From Rugamonas rubra (GTDB taxonomy: Bacteria > Pseudomonadota > Gammaproteobacteria > Burkholderiales > Burkholderiaceae_D), in contig NZ_FOTW01000021.1 in assembly GCF_900114705.1 (NCBI RefSeq), forward strand, positions 62,001 to 126,000: a stretch of DNA of 64,000 nucleotides, in the 5' to 3' direction. Position numbers and translations under genes: made by a program. Of the stretch, positions 8,461 to 16,868 are shown piece after piece. Position 1 is the stretch's first letter. The number at the start of each line of letters is the position of its first letter. The notes beneath the pieces are model-generated. The model did no database searches and was not told the DNA's origin. It saw nothing but the letters and a program-made list of their open reading frames with translations.

Positions 8461-9987
8461 TCAGAACAGCACGGACAGGGTGGCGGCGGCGCCGTTCTCG
8501 CGGTAGCCGCCGCCGGCGCTGCTGGCGTGCCAGCTGTGGCGCAGGTCGACGCTGGCGCTCAGCTTGGGCCGCAGCTGGCGGCTCAGGCCCAGCGCCAGGG
8601 TGGCGTTGCGGTCGCGCCGGCCGATGTCGGGCGCGGCGGCGACGGCGTAGTTGGCGTTGACGTTCAGGTTGTTGCGCGCCGACATGCGCCAGGACCAGCC
8701 GGCGTGCAGGCTGGTCTGCCGGGTGTGCTCCTGCTGCGCCAGCTCGGCCGGGCCGAGCAGCGGGCTGTCGATGGCGCTGCTGGTCTGGGCGCTGCGCCGG
8801 CTGCCGCCCAGGCCCAGCGCCAGCGTGCTCTTCGGCGTCGAGTACAGCGCCGACAGGTTCCACTGCTTCTGCAGGAAATAGTTGTGGCTGAGATAGTTGA
8901 CGTTGCCGGCGTTCGGCCCCTGCAACTGGCTGTAGCGCAGGAAGGCGTTGATGACCTGGATGCGCAGCAGCGGATCGGGGATGCGGCCGGCCCACAACTG
9001 GTAGAGGAAGTTGCCCAGGTCGGCCGGCGGCAGGCGCTGCAGCTGTTCCTGGCTGCTGGTGATGTCCTCGCCGTAGCTCAGGCCGAGCACCAGGTGGCGC
9101 ATCTGGTGGCGCGCGTCGAGGCTGTAGGTGTTGCCGAAATAGCGGCGGCCGACGCTGGCGGCGACGCTGCTGCGCGGCGACGGCGACCAGCTCAGTCCGC
9201 TGGACCAGTGGCGTCCGCCCGGCGCGCCGCCCGGCGCCTGGTAGTCGTTGCTCTCGCGGCCGGCGCTGGCGAACCACGACAGGCGCGGCCGCAGCGGCAC
9301 GCGCAGCGTCAGCGTGGCGTCGCGCCGGGTCACTTGCGCCAGCGCGGCGTCGCTGTCGCGCCGTTGCCCGACGGCGGCCTCCCAGTTCCAGCCGCCGGCG
9401 CGGTTGTCGCCGACCAGCCGCAGGCCGGCCTGCTGGCTGTGGGCGCGCAGCAGGGCGCCGCTGCTGCTGGCCTGGTAGGTGTAGCGCAGCTCGGCCTCGG
9501 CCAGGCCGCGGAAATGGTGCTTCAAATAGGGGCTCAGGCTGGCGCTGCGCACCGTGCCGCTGTTGCCGCCGAGCTGGGCGGGGTCGCTCTGCTGCGGGCC
9601 GAAGGCGGAGATGTTCCGCTGGCTGACGCTGGCCTGGCCGTCGACATACAGCCAGTCGGCCAGCGCCTCGGCGTGGCCGGCGGCGTCGAGCTGGTGCTTG
9701 AGCCGGCTCGGCGAGCGGCTGTAGGCCAGCCGCTGCAGCGCGTAGTCGAGCGCCAGCGTCAGGCGCGGGCCGCGCGCCTGGACGGCGACGCCGGGCGCGA
9801 TCTCGCTGCTGAACTCGGCGCGGGCCTGGGCCGGCGCACTCAGCGCCATGTTGTCCGAATAGGCCTGGCGCAGCCGCAAGGTCGGCGTGACGCGCCAGTC
9901 GGCGGCGGCGGCCGGCCAGCAGCAGGCCGCCGCCAGCGCGGCCAGCGCGGCCAGCGGCGGCGCCGGCCGGCTAGTCGTAGTAGCCAT
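8461..9987 (-). CDS. PEP-CTERM system-associated outer-membrane beta-barrel protein
   Basis: This 508-residue protein has a signal peptide (about residues 1-29, ending AAAA before DWRVTPTLRLRQAYSDN) and a body of alternating beta strands that ends in the phenylalanine-terminated strand AAATLSVLF, typical of outer-membrane barrels. It resembles the conserved hypothetical barrel family found only with XrtA/PEP-CTERM exopolysaccharide loci. The probable role is passage or anchoring of the polymer at the outer membrane; this is inferred from location. It overlaps the end of the kinase gene by 17 bases, which indicates co-transcription. The exact function is unknown for the whole family. Confidence 0.85.
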   Translation of the reverse strand: MATTTSRPAPPLAALAALAAACCWPAAAADWRVTPTLRLRQAYSDNMALSAPAQARAEFSSEIAPGVAVQARGPRLTLALDYALQRLAYSRSPSRLKHQLDAAGHAEALADWLYVDGQASVSQRNISAFGPQQSDPAQLGGNSGTVRSASLSPYLKHHFRGLAEAELRYTYQASSSGALLRAHSQQAGLRLVGDNRAGGWNWEAAVGQRRDSDAALAQVTRRDATLTLRVPLRPRLSWFASAGRESNDYQAPGGAPGGRHWSSGLSWSPSPRSSVAASVGRRYFGNTYSLDARHQMRHLVLGLSYGEDITSSQEQLQRLPPADLGNFLYQLWAGRIPDPLLRIQVINAFLRYSQLQGPNAGNVNYLSHNYFLQKQWNLSALYSTPKSTLALGLGGSRRSAQTSSAIDSPLLGPAELAQQEHTRQTSLHAGWSWRMSARNNLNVNANYAVAAAPDIGRRDRNATLALGLSRQLRPKLSASVDLRHSWHASSAGGGYRENGAAATLSVLF

Positions 9988-10756
9988 AGTAGTCGCTGCC
10001 GGGGAAGGCGCGGATCTTGTTGTAGATCAGGTTGACGTGGGCGCAGGGGTCGAGCTGGCGCAGCGCCTCGCGCACCGCGTGCTGCGTGGTGGTCTCGGCC
10101 TCGACCACCAGCACCACCTGGCCCATCTGCGCCGCCAGCACGCTGGCCTCGGTGGTGATCAGCAGCGGCGGCGAGTCGAAGATGACGACCCGGTCGGCGT
10201 AGCGCTCGGCGATCTCCTTGAGCAGGCGGCGCATGCTGCGGCTGGCCAGCAGCTCGGTGGCGTGCTTGTTGGCGCGGCCGGCCGGCAGCACGCTGAGGGT
10301 GGCGACGTTGGTGCGCAGGATCACGTCGGCCAGCGCCAGCTGGTCGTTGAGCAGGATGTCCATCAGGCCCGGCTCGGCGCCCAGGCCGAGCACCTTCAGC
10401 ACCGACGGCCGGGCCACGTCGGCGTCGACCAGCAGCACCGTGATGTCGCGCTCCATGGCGATGCTCATGGCCAGGTTGACGGCGCAGTAGGTCTTGCCCT
10501 CGCCGGGCAGGGCGCTGGTGACGACGATCAGGTTGCCCTGCGGGATGGCCGCGCCGTCCTCGCCGCGGGCGCGCCGCAGCAGCGGCCGCTTGATCAGGCG
10601 GAAGTCCTCGGCGGCCGGCGTGCGCCCGCCGTCGTGGGTGACCATGCCCAGCTGGCGCAGCCGGTCCAGGTCGATCTCGACGTGGCGCGGCGCCGGCGCG
10701 GCGGCCGGCAGGCGCGCCGCGCCGGACTGCTCGGGTAGCGCATCGTTGGGGGGCAT
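9971..10756 (-). CDS. XrtA-associated bacterial tyrosine autokinase
   Basis: This 261-residue cytoplasmic BY-kinase is of the stand-alone (CpsD-like) type. Walker A is GEGKT (residues 85-89 in SALPGEGKT), Walker A' is VLLVDADVARPS, and Walker B is VVIFDSPP. The C terminus carries a tyrosine cluster, YYGYYD, the usual autophosphorylation site. Such kinases control chain length and export together with a Wzz-like membrane activator, here encoded ten bases upstream. The short gap and the 17-base overlap with the barrel gene downstream show one operon. The assignment is firm. Which partner phosphatase is used cannot be seen. Confidence 0.92.
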   Translation of the reverse strand: MPPNDALPEQSGAARLPAAAPAPRHVEIDLDRLRQLGMVTHDGGRTPAAEDFRLIKRPLLRRARGEDGAAIPQGNLIVVTSALPGEGKTYCAVNLAMSIAMERDITVLLVDADVARPSVLKVLGLGAEPGLMDILLNDQLALADVILRTNVATLSVLPAGRANKHATELLASRSMRRLLKEIAERYADRVVIFDSPPLLITTEASVLAAQMGQVVLVVEAETTTQHAVREALRQLDPCAHVNLIYNKIRAFPGSDYYGYYD

Positions 10757-10766
10757 CGCGGTCCTC

Positions 10767-12293
10767 CTATTTGAGCACGGCGGCGGCCAGCACGCCGCCG
10801 TAGGTCAGGAACAGGCCGAGCAGCGCGGCGGCGAAGCCGTAGCGGCCGCGGCGCCGCTTGACCAGCTCGGCGCGGGTCCAGTTCATCGACACCGTGCCGA
10901 GCACCGGCAGGCCGGTCGCCTCGCGCAGCTGCGCCGGGCTGAGGTAGGTGGGGCGAACCTGGCTGATCAGCAGGGCGGTGGCGGCGCCGACCAGCAGGGC
11001 GCCGGCCAGCACGGCGGAATACAGCAGCGGCCGCTTGGGCCCGACCGGGGTCATCGGCACGGTCGGCGGGTCGATGATCTTGAAGCTCATCATCTCGGTG
11101 GTCGAGCTCAGGTCGCCCGACAGCTTGGCCGCCTCGCGCCGGCCGATCAGCTTCTCGTAGTTGTCCTTGTTGATCAGGTAGTCGCGGTTGAGCTGGGCCA
11201 GTTGCGACTCGACCTCGGGCACGGCGTTGCTCTGCGCCAGCAGGCGGGCGTTGCGCGCGGTGAACTCCTGCACCCGTGCCTTGATCGAGGCGACGCGGGC
11301 GTCGGCCTCGGCCAGCGCCACCTTGAGCTGCTGCAGCATCGGGCTGTAGTTCTTGCCGGGGTCGGCGTTGGCGCTCTTGAGCTTGCTGTCCTCCACCTTC
11401 TTCGCCTCCAGCTGGGCCACCAGGCGCTTGCCGGCGATGATGTCGGGGTGCAGCTCGGTGTACTGCATGCGCAGCGCGTCGAGGTTCTTGTTGAGGGCGG
11501 AGATGCGGCCGTCGAGCTCGGGGTTGTCGATCGCCGCCGGGCTCAGGTCGGCGCCGAGGATGGGCTCGTCGCCGGCGATCTGGCCCTGGATGGCGTTGCG
11601 GCCCTGCTCGGCCTCGACCAGCTCGAGGCGGGCGGCGTTGAGGGCGTCGGCCGACATCAGCAGCTGGGCGCCGTAGTCGATGCCCTGGCGCGGCAGCAGG
11701 AAGTTGTTCTTCAGCTTGAACTCCTTGACGTTGTTCTCGGCCGCCAGCAGCCTCTCCTCGTAGCTGCGGATCTGGTCGTCGATGAACTGCACGGCCTTCT
11801 GCGAATCGCCCTTTTTCCCCTTGAAGCTGCCCTCGACGAAAATGGTCAGCAGCGACTGCACGACGTCGCGCACCAGCTTGGGGTCGCGGTTGTTGTAGCT
11901 GATGGTGTAGATGTCGTAGCTGCTGGTGCCGCCGATCTTGATGCGGCCCATCAGTTCGTCGAGCAGCAGCTCGCGCTCGCGCGGCGTGTTGGCGCCGATG
12001 TCGAGGTCGACCATGCGCATGACGCGCTCGACGTTGGGCCGGCTCAGCAGGGTGCGGCTCATGATCGACACCTGCTGCTCGACGTTGGGCACGCTGGTCA
12101 TGCCCGACAGCAGCGGTTTGAGGATGCTCTGCGTGTCGACGAAGACGCGGGCGGTGGTCTGGTAGTCGTCCGGCAGCAGCGCCACCTTGGTCCAGCCGGC
12201 GGCGGCCACCAGCCACATCACGGCCAGGCCGTGCCAGCGGTATTTCCAGATCCCCTTCAAGCTGGACAGCAACTGGCTGATGGTCTCCTCCAT
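10767..12293 (-). CDS. XrtA-system polysaccharide chain-length determinant (Wzz/GumC-like)
   Basis: This 508-residue inner-membrane protein has a transmembrane helix near residues 20-40, a long periplasmic coiled-coil-rich part (about 60-430, with EERLLAAENNVKEFKLKNNF and QLAQLNRDYLINKDNYEKL) and a second helix pair near the C terminus. The proline-rich approach PPTVPMTPVGPKRP precedes the last helices, as in polysaccharide co-polymerases. I start at the ATG at 12293 (MEETISQLL), with a GGAG about 11 bases before it, because the upstream extension has no family likeness. It should partner the tyrosine kinase encoded immediately downstream and set exopolysaccharide chain length. Confidence 0.92.
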   Translation of the reverse strand: MEETISQLLSSLKGIWKYRWHGLAVMWLVAAAGWTKVALLPDDYQTTARVFVDTQSILKPLLSGMTSVPNVEQQVSIMSRTLLSRPNVERVMRMVDLDIGANTPRERELLLDELMGRIKIGGTSSYDIYTISYNNRDPKLVRDVVQSLLTIFVEGSFKGKKGDSQKAVQFIDDQIRSYEERLLAAENNVKEFKLKNNFLLPRQGIDYGAQLLMSADALNAARLELVEAEQGRNAIQGQIAGDEPILGADLSPAAIDNPELDGRISALNKNLDALRMQYTELHPDIIAGKRLVAQLEAKKVEDSKLKSANADPGKNYSPMLQQLKVALAEADARVASIKARVQEFTARNARLLAQSNAVPEVESQLAQLNRDYLINKDNYEKLIGRREAAKLSGDLSSTTEMMSFKIIDPPTVPMTPVGPKRPLLYSAVLAGALLVGAATALLISQVRPTYLSPAQLREATGLPVLGTVSMNWTRAELVKRRRGRYGFAAALLGLFLTYGGVLAAAVLK

Positions 12294-12511
12294 GTCCAGG
12301 TTCTCCAAGGTGGGGTGGCGACGGGCGCGGCGCGGCGCGGCACGCCGGGGCGGGCCATGCTGGCAAGTATAGGGCGGCGCGGCGGCCGTTTCGCTTGAAC
12401 CGGGCTCGTGCTTGAGCCGTGTCAAGGCCGCCCCGGCGGCTTTTCTGAATCATAGGTGGCGGGCGCGGCGCGGCCGCGCCCCTTCATCCACCGCGACCCG
12501 AGAGGCCCGCC
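12294..12511. promoter_or_regulatory. Divergent control region of the exopolysaccharide operons
   Basis: This 218-base region separates the chain-length gene (minus) from the export gene (plus). A minus-strand TATACT (12371-12366) could be a -10 element, but no good -35 lies 16-18 bases from it. On the plus strand GCCGC (12427-12431) and GCGGC (12436-12440) form a hairpin followed by TTTT, resembling a small intrinsic terminator inside the leader of the export gene. Assignment of either is tentative. Confidence 0.35.
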
Positions 12512-13141
12512 ATGAACCTGATCCGCCGTCGACTCCTGCAACGCGGCGCCGCCGCCCTGGCCGCCGTCCTGGCCGGCGCCCCGCTGGGCGGCTGCGCCGG
12601 CGGCGCGCCGGCGCCGGCGCAGAGCGCGCCGCCGCTGGGCGACTATTTGATCGGCCCGGGCGACACGATCAACATCAACGTCTGGCGCAACCCGGAGGTG
12701 TCGCAGAGCCTGCCGGTGCGGCCCGACGGCAAGATCACCACGCCGCTGGTGGAGGACCTGCAGGCGGCCGGCAAGACCTCCACCGCGCTGGCGCGCGACA
12801 TCGAGAAGGCCTTGGAGAAGTACATCCAGCAACCGGTGGTGACGGTGATCGTCACCGGCTTCGTCGGCCCCTACGGCGAGCAGATCCGCGTGATCGGCCA
12901 GGCGGCGCGGCCGCAGGCGCTGGCCTACCGCCAGGGCATGTCGCTGATGGACGTGCTGATCGCCGTCGGCGGCGTCACCGACTTCGCCGCCGGCAACAAG
13001 GCGCGCATCGTGCGCAGCGTCGACGGGCGCCAGGTGCAACTGGCCGTGCGGCTGCAGGACCTGTTGCGCGACGGCGACATCTCGGCCAATGTCGCCATGC
13101 GCCCGGGCGACGTGCTGGTGATCCCGGAGAGCTGGTTCTAG
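12512..13141 (+). CDS. XrtA-system exopolysaccharide export lipoprotein (Wza-like)
   Basis: This 209-residue protein has an arginine-rich N terminus, a hydrophobic stretch and a lipobox LGGC with Cys28, so it should be a lipoprotein of the outer membrane. DYLIGPGDTININVWRNPE begins the polysaccharide export (PES) domain, followed by a SLBB-like part (VIGQAARPQALAYRQGMSLMDVLIAVGG). It is short compared with Wza, like the export proteins specific to PEP-CTERM loci. It starts a plus-strand unit divergent from the chain-length/kinase operon. Role: secretion channel component for the exopolysaccharide. Confidence 0.93.
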   Translation: MNLIRRRLLQRGAAALAAVLAGAPLGGCAGGAPAPAQSAPPLGDYLIGPGDTININVWRNPEVSQSLPVRPDGKITTPLVEDLQAAGKTSTALARDIEKALEKYIQQPVVTVIVTGFVGPYGEQIRVIGQAARPQALAYRQGMSLMDVLIAVGGVTDFAAGNKARIVRSVDGRQVQLAVRLQDLLRDGDISANVAMRPGDVLVIPESWF

Positions 13142-13193
13142 CCGCGGCGGCGGGCGGCGCTGTCAGGTTTTCCGACGGCGCCGCCCGGCCCGC

Positions 13194-14132
13194 TCACTGC
13201 CTGCGGCGCCGGCTCACCAGCGACATGCCCAGCAGGCCCGCCGCGAACACCGCCAGCGTGGCCGGCTCCGGCACCTGCTGCTGCAGCGCGTTGGCCAGGG
13301 TGTTGTGCTGGATGGTGATCTGGTAGGTGTCGGTGGCGTTGAGCAGGCCGCTGGTCGACGACAGCGCGAAGCTGGCCAGCGCCGCGTTGTAGGTGGTCAG
13401 GCCGGGCAGGCCGTCGGTGCGGCTGACGGCGGACTGGCCGTTGAGCTCGGACGGCGTGAAGTCGAAGACGGTGTTGCCGCCGGTGCTCAGGTCGCGGATG
13501 TTGATCGACCAGGAGATGCGCGCGTTGGCGTTGGCCGTCGGCCCCGAGCCGAGCGACACGTAGGCCTGCGAGAACGGCGTCGCGTCGAACGAGATGGTCA
13601 TGCTGTCGGCCGTGCCCAGGGTGAAGTTGAAGGTGGTCGAGGTGCCGACGTCGGAATTGCCCGAGGCCACGCCGTTGCTGCCCAGCGAGGCGTCGGCGCG
13701 GGTCTGGGCGTGCGCCCCGGCCGGCGTGGCGCCGATGGTGATCGACGAGCCGGTCAGGTTCTGGTCGGCGTAGCCGAAGGTGCCGGGCACCGGTGGCGGG
13801 AAGGGGAAGGGGGCGAAGTTGTTCTCGGCCAGGGCCGGGCAGGGCGCGCCGACGCACTGGTGCGCCACGTTCGGTGTGGTGCCGCTGAGGATGCCGAAGG
13901 ACTGGGCGCCGTTGGCGAACACGCCGTTGAGCGAGCCGGTGGCGTGGGCGTCGTTGGTGCCGGTCAGCACGGAGAAGTCGGCGGTGCTGTAGGCCGTGCC
14001 GTTCGAGTGCAGCAGGCGGAAGTTGTTGATGTCGAGGATGGCCGAGGCGAAGGTGCTGGCCTGCGCGGCGCCGGCCAGGCCGAGGCTGGCGACCAGTCCG
14101 GCGGCCAGCATGCTTTTCTTGATGGCGTTCAT
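13194..14132 (-). CDS. PEP-CTERM sorting-domain surface protein
   Basis: This 312-residue exported protein has a signal peptide (residues 1-25, ending AGAAQA) and a Ser/Thr/Asn-rich beta-type body. The tripartite C-terminal tail carries the PEP motif in VPEPATL, then a hydrophobic helix (AVFAAGLLGMSLV), then the basic end SRRRRQ. That tail is the exosortase recognition signal, so the protein is a predicted substrate of XrtA at 5232-6803. The start at 14132 is supported by AGGAG nine bases upstream. A sigma-54-type promoter lies 59 bases before it (14202-14217). The body has no catalytic motif; it is probably a structural surface or matrix protein. It is the only PEP-CTERM protein in the window. 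Confidence 0.92.
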   Translation of the reverse strand: MNAIKKSMLAAGLVASLGLAGAAQASTFASAILDINNFRLLHSNGTAYSTADFSVLTGTNDAHATGSLNGVFANGAQSFGILSGTTPNVAHQCVGAPCPALAENNFAPFPFPPPVPGTFGYADQNLTGSSITIGATPAGAHAQTRADASLGSNGVASGNSDVGTSTTFNFTLGTADSMTISFDATPFSQAYVSLGSGPTANANARISWSINIRDLSTGGNTVFDFTPSELNGQSAVSRTDGLPGLTTYNAALASFALSSTSGLLNATDTYQITIQHNTLANALQQQVPEPATLAVFAAGLLGMSLVSRRRRQ

Positions 14133-14201
14133 GGTGTGTTGCTCCTTAAGGTGGTGGCTTCGATGTTCACGGCCGCTGTGCGGTGCCGGTGACAGCGATG
14201 C

Positions 14202-14217
14202 AGCAGGATCCGTGCCC
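14202..14217 (-). promoter_or_regulatory. Predicted sigma-54 (RpoN) promoter of the PEP-CTERM gene
   Basis: Read on the minus strand the site is GGGCACG-GATC-CTGCT. The sigma-54 consensus is TGGCACG-N4-TTGC[A/T], so the -24 GG and -12 GC are present with exactly ten bases between them and only two flanking positions differ. The predicted start of transcription is near 14191, giving a 59-base leader. PEP-CTERM genes in other bacteria are known to depend on RpoN with the PrsK/PrsR two-component system, which fits. PrsK/PrsR are not in this window. Confidence 0.75.
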
Positions 14218-14431
14218 GGATCGATAAAGCGTTTGAAAACAAGGGCTTGGCGAACAGTTTCGGCGCGGCGCGAGGGCGCGGCGGGGTGGATGGAAAATCC
14301 GCCGACAGCGGCCGCCGGCCCTGAAAAAAATCGCGCCGGAGGGGAACTTTTCATTTGCATGGCGGGTCTCAAGAGCATGAGCCCAGTTCGCCGCTCGCGC
14401 GGCTGGCCGACAGATGATAGAGGGAGCCACC

Positions 14432-15175
14432 GTGCAACAAGACGACACCATCATTTCCTTCGAGGCGGCGGCGGGTCTGCGCGATCTCGTGGTCGGCGAG
14501 GGCGGCGCCGACCCGGCGCTGGACCACCAGATCGACCAGCAGACCTTCCACATCCGGATGGCCAACTCGACCGGCCGGCGCGAGGCGGCCAGCATGCTGT
14601 TGAAGAAAATGTACGGCTGGCGCGGCTACGCCGTCGACCCGGTCAGCGCCCACCCGCTCAACAAGATCACGCTGTTCGCCGAGACCGGCGGCACGACGGT
14701 GGGCACCATGTCGCTGTGCCTGGACAACGCCTTGGTCGGCCTGCCGGCCGACGAGAACTTCCGCGACAAGCTCGACGAACTGCGCGAACAGCGCCGCCGC
14801 CTGTGCGAGCCGTCGCGCCTGGCGATCGACAAGGGCGTCTCGAAGCGGGTGTTCGCCGCGCTGATCCACATCTCCTACATCTACGCCCACAACATCCACC
14901 GCTACACCGACTACATCATCGAGGTCAACCCGCGCCATGTGATGTTCTACAAGCGCATGCTGGGCTTCCGCGACTTCGGCGGCGAGCGCCCCTGCACGCG
15001 GGTCGGCGCGCCGGCCGTGCTGTTGCGGCTCGAGCTCGACTACATGGGCGAGCAGATCCGCAAGTTCGGCGGGCTGATGGAGCAGCAGGCGAGCGAACGC
15101 TCGTTCTATCCCTACTTCTTCCCCACCTGGGACGAGCCGGGCATCACCTCGCGCCTGATGCAGGGGCGCGGTTAG
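14432..15175 (+). CDS. PEP-CTERM/exosortase-associated N-acyl amino acid synthase (FeeM/LuxI-like)
   Basis: This 247-residue GNAT-fold acyltransferase belongs to the family of long-chain N-acyl amino acid synthases related to FeeM and, more distantly, to autoinducer synthases. Members cluster with exosortase genes. Visible family features are an N-terminal FHIRMANSTGRREAAS, then EPSRLAID and the C-terminal FFPTWDEPGITSRLM. The expected reaction joins a fatty acyl group from acyl-ACP to the amine of an amino acid (tyrosine for FeeM). I prefer the GTG at 14432, preceded by AGAGGGAG with five bases between; the ATG at 14414 has no ribosome site. It is followed by four bases and then the flavoenzyme gene, so the two are a unit. 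The product is inferred. Confidence 0.82.
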   Translation: MQQDDTIISFEAAAGLRDLVVGEGGADPALDHQIDQQTFHIRMANSTGRREAASMLLKKMYGWRGYAVDPVSAHPLNKITLFAETGGTTVGTMSLCLDNALVGLPADENFRDKLDELREQRRRLCEPSRLAIDKGVSKRVFAALIHISYIYAHNIHRYTDYIIEVNPRHVMFYKRMLGFRDFGGERPCTRVGAPAVLLRLELDYMGEQIRKFGGLMEQQASERSFYPYFFPTWDEPGITSRLMQGRG

Positions 15176-15179
15176 CGCC

Positions 15180-16850
15180 ATGGCGGCGCCACCCGGCAGC
15201 GCCGCCGCGGCGGCGGGCGCCCCCCCCGGCGAGGCGCTGGCGGCCGCGCTGGCCGCTTGGGACGGCCTGTTGGGCGCCGCCAGGGTGCGGCGCGACGCCG
15301 CCACGCTGGAGCGCTACGCCAGCAGCACCGGCTCCTGCGGCACGCGGCCGCTGGCCGTGCTGCGCCCGGCCACGGCCGCCGAGGTGGCCGCCGTGGTGCG
15401 CGTCGCCGGCCGCCACGGCCTGCCGCTGTATCCGCTGAGCACCGGGCGCAACTGGGGCTACGGCGACGCCTGCGCCGTCGCCGACGGCCAGGTCATCGTC
15501 GACCTGGGCCTGATGAACCGCATCGTCGAGGTCGACGCCGAGCTGGCCTACGCGGTGATCGAGCCGGGCGTGACGCAGCAGCAGTTGTCGCGCCACCTGG
15601 TCGAGCACGGCCTGCCGCTGTGGATGGACTGCACCGGCGCCGGGCCGGACACCAGCCTGGTCGGCAACGTCCTCGAGCGCGGCTTCGGCCACTCGCCCTA
15701 CGGCAACCGCTACGCCAGCGTGGCCGGCATGCAGGTGGTGCTGGCCGACGGCGACATCGTCGAGACCGGTTTCGGCCACTATCCCGGCGCCCGCGCCACC
15801 CGCCTGTTCCCCTACGGCCTGGGGCCGCACCTGGACGGCCTGTTCACCCAGTCGAACCTGGGCATCGTCACGCAGATGGGGCTGTGGCTGATGCCGCAGA
15901 CGGCCTGCGTCGAACACTTCATCTGCCGCGTCGAACAGCACGGCCGAATCGGCGCCGTGGTCGACGCGCTGCGCCCGCTGCGGCTCGACGGCACGCTGCG
16001 CAGCGTGGTCCACATCGGCAACGACCTGCGGGTGATCTCCGGCGGCCGGGTGTTTCCCGCCGAGCTGGCCGGCGGGCGCACGCCGCTGCCGGCCGAGGTC
16101 CGCCTGGCGCTGCGCCGCGCCGACGGCATCGGCGCCTGGACCGTCTCGGGCGCCCTGTACGGCAGCCGCGCCCAGGTGGCGGCGGCGCGCGGCGCGCTGC
16201 GGCGGGCGCTGGCGGCGGCCGGCCAGCGGGTCCAGTTCCTCGACCAGCGCAAACTGGCGCTGGGCGCCTGGCTGGCGCGCCTGCTCGGCGGCGCGGCGGG
16301 GCGCCGCCTGCGCGCCAAGGTCGCGCTGGGCGAGGCGCTGTTCGAGATGAACCGCGGCGTGCCGAACGGCCGCTTCCTGGCCGGCGCCTACTGGCGCCGG
16401 CGCGGCGGCCTGCCGGCCGGTTTTCCGCTCGGCGCCAATCCGGCGCTCGACAACTGCGGCCTGCTGTGGGTCTCGCCGGTGCTGCCGCTGCGCGGCGAGG
16501 CCTTGCTCGCCGTCCACGCGCTGGCCGAGCCCATCTTCGCGCGCCACCGCTTCGACCTGTTCGCCACCTTCAGCATGATCACCGAGCGCGCGCTGGGCGG
16601 CGTGTTGACGGTGGCCTACGACAAGGACGACGCCGACGAGGTGGCCCGCGCCAAGGCCTGCTACCTGCAGTTGTTCGACGCCGTCATGGCGGCCGGCTAC
16701 ATCCCCTACCGGGTCGGCCTGCAGTCGATGGACCGGCTCGACAACGGCGCCGACCCCTACTGGCGCGCCGTGGCGCGCATCAAGGCGGCGCTGGACCCGG
16801 CCTGCATCCTGGCGCCGGGCCGCTACCAGGGCGGCGGCGGGGCGCGCTAG
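15180..16850 (+). CDS. FAD-dependent oxidoreductase, vanillyl-alcohol oxidase/4-cresol dehydrogenase type
   Basis: This 556-residue flavoprotein has an N-terminal PCMH-type FAD-binding domain (about residues 40-240; LYPLSTGRNWGYGDA is the pyrophosphate loop, and DTSLVGNVLERG follows) and a C-terminal cap domain ending in ALDPACILAPGRY, as in 4-cresol dehydrogenase and vanillyl-alcohol oxidase. Those enzymes oxidise para-substituted phenols. It starts four bases after the N-acyl amino acid synthase. This suggests the inferred role of oxidising the phenolic side chain of an N-acyl-tyrosine-like product, for example to a dehydro or enol form. No signal peptide is evident. The substrate is not demonstrable from sequence, and an unrelated phenol oxidation cannot be excluded. 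Confidence 0.85.
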   Translation: MAAPPGSAAAAAGAPPGEALAAALAAWDGLLGAARVRRDAATLERYASSTGSCGTRPLAVLRPATAAEVAAVVRVAGRHGLPLYPLSTGRNWGYGDACAVADGQVIVDLGLMNRIVEVDAELAYAVIEPGVTQQQLSRHLVEHGLPLWMDCTGAGPDTSLVGNVLERGFGHSPYGNRYASVAGMQVVLADGDIVETGFGHYPGARATRLFPYGLGPHLDGLFTQSNLGIVTQMGLWLMPQTACVEHFICRVEQHGRIGAVVDALRPLRLDGTLRSVVHIGNDLRVISGGRVFPAELAGGRTPLPAEVRLALRRADGIGAWTVSGALYGSRAQVAAARGALRRALAAAGQRVQFLDQRKLALGAWLARLLGGAAGRRLRAKVALGEALFEMNRGVPNGRFLAGAYWRRRGGLPAGFPLGANPALDNCGLLWVSPVLPLRGEALLAVHALAEPIFARHRFDLFATFSMITERALGGVLTVAYDKDDADEVARAKACYLQLFDAVMAAGYIPYRVGLQSMDRLDNGADPYWRAVARIKAALDPACILAPGRYQGGGGAR

Positions 16851-16868
16851 CGGGCTGCCGCGGCCGCC

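Noticed and set aside
12402..12420. Sigma-54-like TGACACG-GCTC-AAGCA toward the chain-length gene
   Set aside because: The essential -24 GG is GA and the TT before -12 is AA, so it fails at invariant positions.
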